From contig CAISZB010000246.1 in assembly GCA_903889845.1 (NCBI GenBank), positions 1 through 7,226 of the forward strand: a DNA stretch of 7,226 bases, in the 5' to 3' direction. Below the pieces are notes generated by a model. That model made no database searches and was not told where the DNA came from. It worked only from the letters and a program-made list of their open reading frames with translations. Origin of the DNA: an uncultured Verrucomicrobium sp. (lineage in GTDB: Bacteria; Verrucomicrobiota; Verrucomicrobiia; Methylacidiphilales; GAS474). A program made the position numbers and the translations under genes. Below are positions 4,877 through 7,226 of this stretch, piece after piece (within the stretch, counting starts at the first letter, position 1; the number at the start of each line of letters is the position of its first letter).

Positions 4877-7226
4877 TCAGTCTCCAGTATCGACGAAAGC
4901 GGGATAGCCGTCCCGCAATTTTTTACGGAACCCGTCGGCCTGCGCCTTCTCCCCCGCCAGGTCGGCGGCCTTCGCGGCGGCGCTCAGCGCGCGGGGAGTG
5001 ATCTGGTCGTCCCGGTAGATGAGGCTGAGGGTGGCGAACGATTTCAGCGCGTCGCCGTATTGCTTCTGGGCCGCGCACCAACGCCCGGTCAGGTAGCGGG
5101 CCTGGGCATTGTTCTTCCCCTCGGGCTCCTGGAGCAGGACCTTGTCGAGGTTCTCCTTCGCGCCGGGGAAGTCCTTCCCCTCCCCGATCTGAGCCTCGGC
5201 GAGGGCGAGGAGGACGGGGGAGGTGTCGGCGCTCTTCGCGTCGAGGGACCGGAAGGCCTGGTAGCTGGCGACGGCGGGACTCCACCGCTTCAGCTTCCGC
5301 TGCGCCTCGCCCAGCTCCCACCAGGCGGAGGCGAGATAGTTGCCCGCCGCAGGATGGACCGTCACCGCCGCATACCAGACGGCGGCGGCGTCGGGATGCC
5401 CGGCATCCTCCTCCTTCGAGCCGAGCCAGTAATAGAGCCCGGCGGGAACGCGGATCTCCTTCGACTGCGGATCGGCGGCATTCGTGAGCGTATCGTATTC
5501 GCGGACCAGGACCTCGGTCCCGTCGAGGTCCTTCTTCTGCCACGCGATCCAGAGGAGGCGATAATCGGCGGCGACCTGCCACACCTTCGGGTCACCCGCC
5601 TTGGCCTGGGCGAGGAGCGGCTCGGCGGCGGCATAGTCCTTCGCCGCGAAGGCGTCGGCGCCCAGGGTGTAGGCGGCCAGGGGAACCAGCTTGCTCCCCG
5701 GAAAATCGGCAAGGATCTGCCGGAAGGCGGCGAACATCCCCTCCTTCGCGCCGGGGGCCGGAATCAAATGGGCGTCGAGGACCGCGATCCGCTCGACCGC
5801 CGTCTGCGCCTCGGGGGACTTCGGCTGGGCCGCCTTCGCCACATCGGCCCAGGCGGCAACGGCCCCGGCAGGATCGGGAAGGTTTTCCAGGGCGATGGCG
5901 CGGAGCTGACGGGCCGCGAAGTCGAGCGCCGCAGCGCCTTCCTTCTTGTCCGTCACTTTGGCCGATGCCTTCAGGAAAAGAGCGAAGCCGTCGGCCGCCG
6001 GTTTCCACTCGGCCAACGCATAGTGCGCGCGGGCCGCCTCGAAGAGGATTTCCAACGCGGGCAGGCCGTCGGGCAGATCCTTCATTGCGGCGAGCTGGTC
6101 CCAGATCGGCTTCGCCTCGGCGAAGCGCTTTTGCTCCGAATACCACCGCGCCCGGAGGTAGAGGACCTGCGGTACGGCGGGGGAGGCCGGATAGGCGGCG
6201 AGGAAGGCGGCGGTCTCCTTCGGCACGTTGTCCCGGGAAATCTCGACCTGGGCGACGAGCCGCTCGTAGGCGACGGAGGGGACCAGGGGATGGTTGGGGA
6301 ACTGCGCCAGGAAGAGGTCGAAGACCTGGACCGCGTCGGGGAGGTTCTTCAGCCGATAATGGGAGCGGGCCGCCTCCAGGAAGACGGCGGCGCGGCTCGC
6401 GTCGAGGAGGCGGTCCCGGCTCTTGTTGAAAAGATCGACGACCTCCTTGTACCGTTGCTCCCGGTAATAGAGATCGAGGAGACCGGTGTTGGCGACCTTC
6501 GCGTAGGGGCCGTCGGGATCGACCTGGAGGCCGTTGAGGAAGAGCTTCTCCGCCTCGTTCTGCCGGGGCGGGTTCTGCCGCAGCGCGGCGAGGGCGGCGC
6601 GGCTGGCGGCCTGGGCGCGACCCGCCTTTTCCTCGACCGGGAAGGCGGCCAACGCCGTCTGCCACGACGCCTGGGCCCCGGCCCAATCCTCCTTCCGCTC
6701 CGCCCACTCCGCCAGCAGCTGCGCGGCGGTCGCGGTGTAGGCGACGGGAGGCGTCCGCCCCGCGAAGTCCCGCAGTACGGCGGCCCCCTCCTCCTCCTTC
6801 CCGTTCCGCACCCGGCTCGCGGCGGCGAAGAACCGGGCCGCCTCCCGCGTCGCGTCGTCGGCCACCGTGGCCGGGGCCGCCACCACCGCGTCCATCAGCG
6901 GCACCGCGCCCGCGTAGTCGCCCTTCCGGTAGAGGATCTCCCCCCGGCGGTAGGAGGCCATGAGGGCGAAGGCGTCGCCGGAATAGCTTTCGGAAAGAAG
7001 CTTGTAGACCGAGGCCGCCTCCTCGGTCCGGCCCAGGAGCCGGTACGATTCGCCGATCCGGAAGAGGGCCTGCTCCCGCTGCCCCTCGGCCAGGGAGGCG
7101 AGGAGGTCGGAATAGGCCCGCAAGGCCTCCGCATATTTCTGCTGGGAGTAGAGAAGGTCGGCCTGCTGGAGCTGGAGGTCGAGGAGGGGCCGCACCTCCA
7201 TCGGGGAGGAGGAGGAAGACGAAGAC
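4877..7226 (-). CDS. Large tetratricopeptide-repeat (TPR) protein, N-terminus off the window
   Basis: An alpha-solenoid scaffold of TPR units, probably periplasmic or membrane-attached, with no catalytic motif seen. Numbered from the ATG at 7201, 774 residues are visible. Clear repeats of the alpha-hairpin type occur near 12-35, 43-74, 80-109, 233-261, 271-303, 384-411, 505-533, 623-653 and 697-729. Typical units are FRIGESYRLLGRTEEAASVY and ARSHYRLKNLPDAVQVF. The C-terminal stretch 701-767 (ARYLTGRWCAAQKQYGDALK, ending in RDGYP) resembles CpoB/YbgF- and BamD-like outer-membrane-associated TPR proteins. The ATG at 7201 is unlikely to be the real start: it has no Shine-Dalgarno, and the frame stays open to the window edge, encoding a run of seven serines and a proline just before it, as in a linker after a signal peptide or anchor. 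It is directly coupled to the TonB/OmpA-type gene, suggesting a shared envelope complex. The exact partner is unknown. Confidence 0.85.
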   Translation of the reverse strand, partial: SSSSSSSPMEVRPLLDLQLQQADLLYSQQKYAEALRAYSDLLASLAEGQREQALFRIGESYRLLGRTEEAASVYKLLSESYSGDAFALMASYRRGEILYRKGDYAGAVPLMDAVVAAPATVADDATREAARFFAAASRVRNGKEEEGAAVLRDFAGRTPPVAYTATAAQLLAEWAERKEDWAGAQASWQTALAAFPVEEKAGRAQAASRAALAALRQNPPRQNEAEKLFLNGLQVDPDGPYAKVANTGLLDLYYREQRYKEVVDLFNKSRDRLLDASRAAVFLEAARSHYRLKNLPDAVQVFDLFLAQFPNHPLVPSVAYERLVAQVEISRDNVPKETAAFLAAYPASPAVPQVLYLRARWYSEQKRFAEAKPIWDQLAAMKDLPDGLPALEILFEAARAHYALAEWKPAADGFALFLKASAKVTDKKEGAAALDFAARQLRAIALENLPDPAGAVAAWADVAKAAQPKSPEAQTAVERIAVLDAHLIPAPGAKEGMFAAFRQILADFPGSKLVPLAAYTLGADAFAAKDYAAAEPLLAQAKAGDPKVWQVAADYRLLWIAWQKKDLDGTEVLVREYDTLTNAADPQSKEIRVPAGLYYWLGSKEEDAGHPDAAAVWYAAVTVHPAAGNYLASAWWELGEAQRKLKRWSPAVASYQAFRSLDAKSADTSPVLLALAEAQIGEGKDFPGAKENLDKVLLQEPEGKNNAQARYLTGRWCAAQKQYGDALKSFATLSLIYRDDQITPRALSAAAKAADLAGEKAQADGFRKKLRDGYPAFVDTGD
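4882..4885 (-). promoter_or_regulatory. Shine-Dalgarno of the OmpA-domain gene, inside the end of the TPR gene
   Basis: GGAG on the minus strand lies 7 bases before the ATG at 4874 and within the last codons of the upstream TPR gene (stop TGA at 4879-4877). Stop and start are separated by 2 bases. This supports the chosen start and translational coupling of the two genes. Confidence 0.7.

Noticed and set aside
3966..4907. Plus-strand open frame opposite the OmpA-domain gene, and a minus-strand Arg/Pro-rich frame at 3730-4809
   Set aside because: Both are repetitive, Arg/Gly/Pro-rich shadows of the proline-rich linker gene and show no domain.

Overview
The window is GC-rich, densely coding DNA, with third codon positions dominated by G and C. 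It comes from a diderm (Gram-negative-type) bacterium: one protein carries an OmpA-like peptidoglycan-binding domain behind a TonB/TolA-style membrane anchor. The combination of genes and the base composition would suit Verrucomicrobiota or relatives, but that is an impression, not a proven assignment. No rRNA, tRNA, CRISPR array, insertion sequence or phage gene was seen.

Layout. On the plus strand, bases 2-835 hold the C-terminal part of a GT-B glycosyltransferase whose start lies off the left edge. It overlaps a complete GT4-type glycosyltransferase (819-2096). From 2086 to the right edge everything is on the minus strand, so transcription runs right to left. A large TPR repeat protein (4877 to beyond 7226, N-terminus off the window) is followed after 2 bases by a TonB-anchor/OmpA-domain protein (3825-4874). 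Next comes a 64-base AT-richer gap, then a small uncharacterised protein (3350-3760), then a 46-base gap, then a PLP-dependent alpha-oxoamine synthase (2086-3303). The two transcription units meet tail to tail and overlap by 11 bases at 2086-2096. No gene-free stretch exceeds 64 bases.

How the genes may work together. The plus-strand pair looks like part of a polysaccharide or glycolipid cluster. The TPR and TonB/OmpA genes look like a translationally coupled cell-envelope module: the inner-membrane anchor has the S-x3-H signature of proteins energised by ExbB/ExbD- or TolQ/TolR-type motors, and its C-terminus should grip peptidoglycan. The alpha-oxoamine synthase resembles bacterial serine palmitoyltransferase-like enzymes at least as much as the biotin enzyme, so a link between unusual membrane lipids and the glycosyltransferases is possible but unproven.

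The most striking non-coding signal is a near-perfect 14-bp hairpin at 3750-3787. In the mRNA it places the ribosome-binding site of the small gene in the loop and its start codon in the stem.
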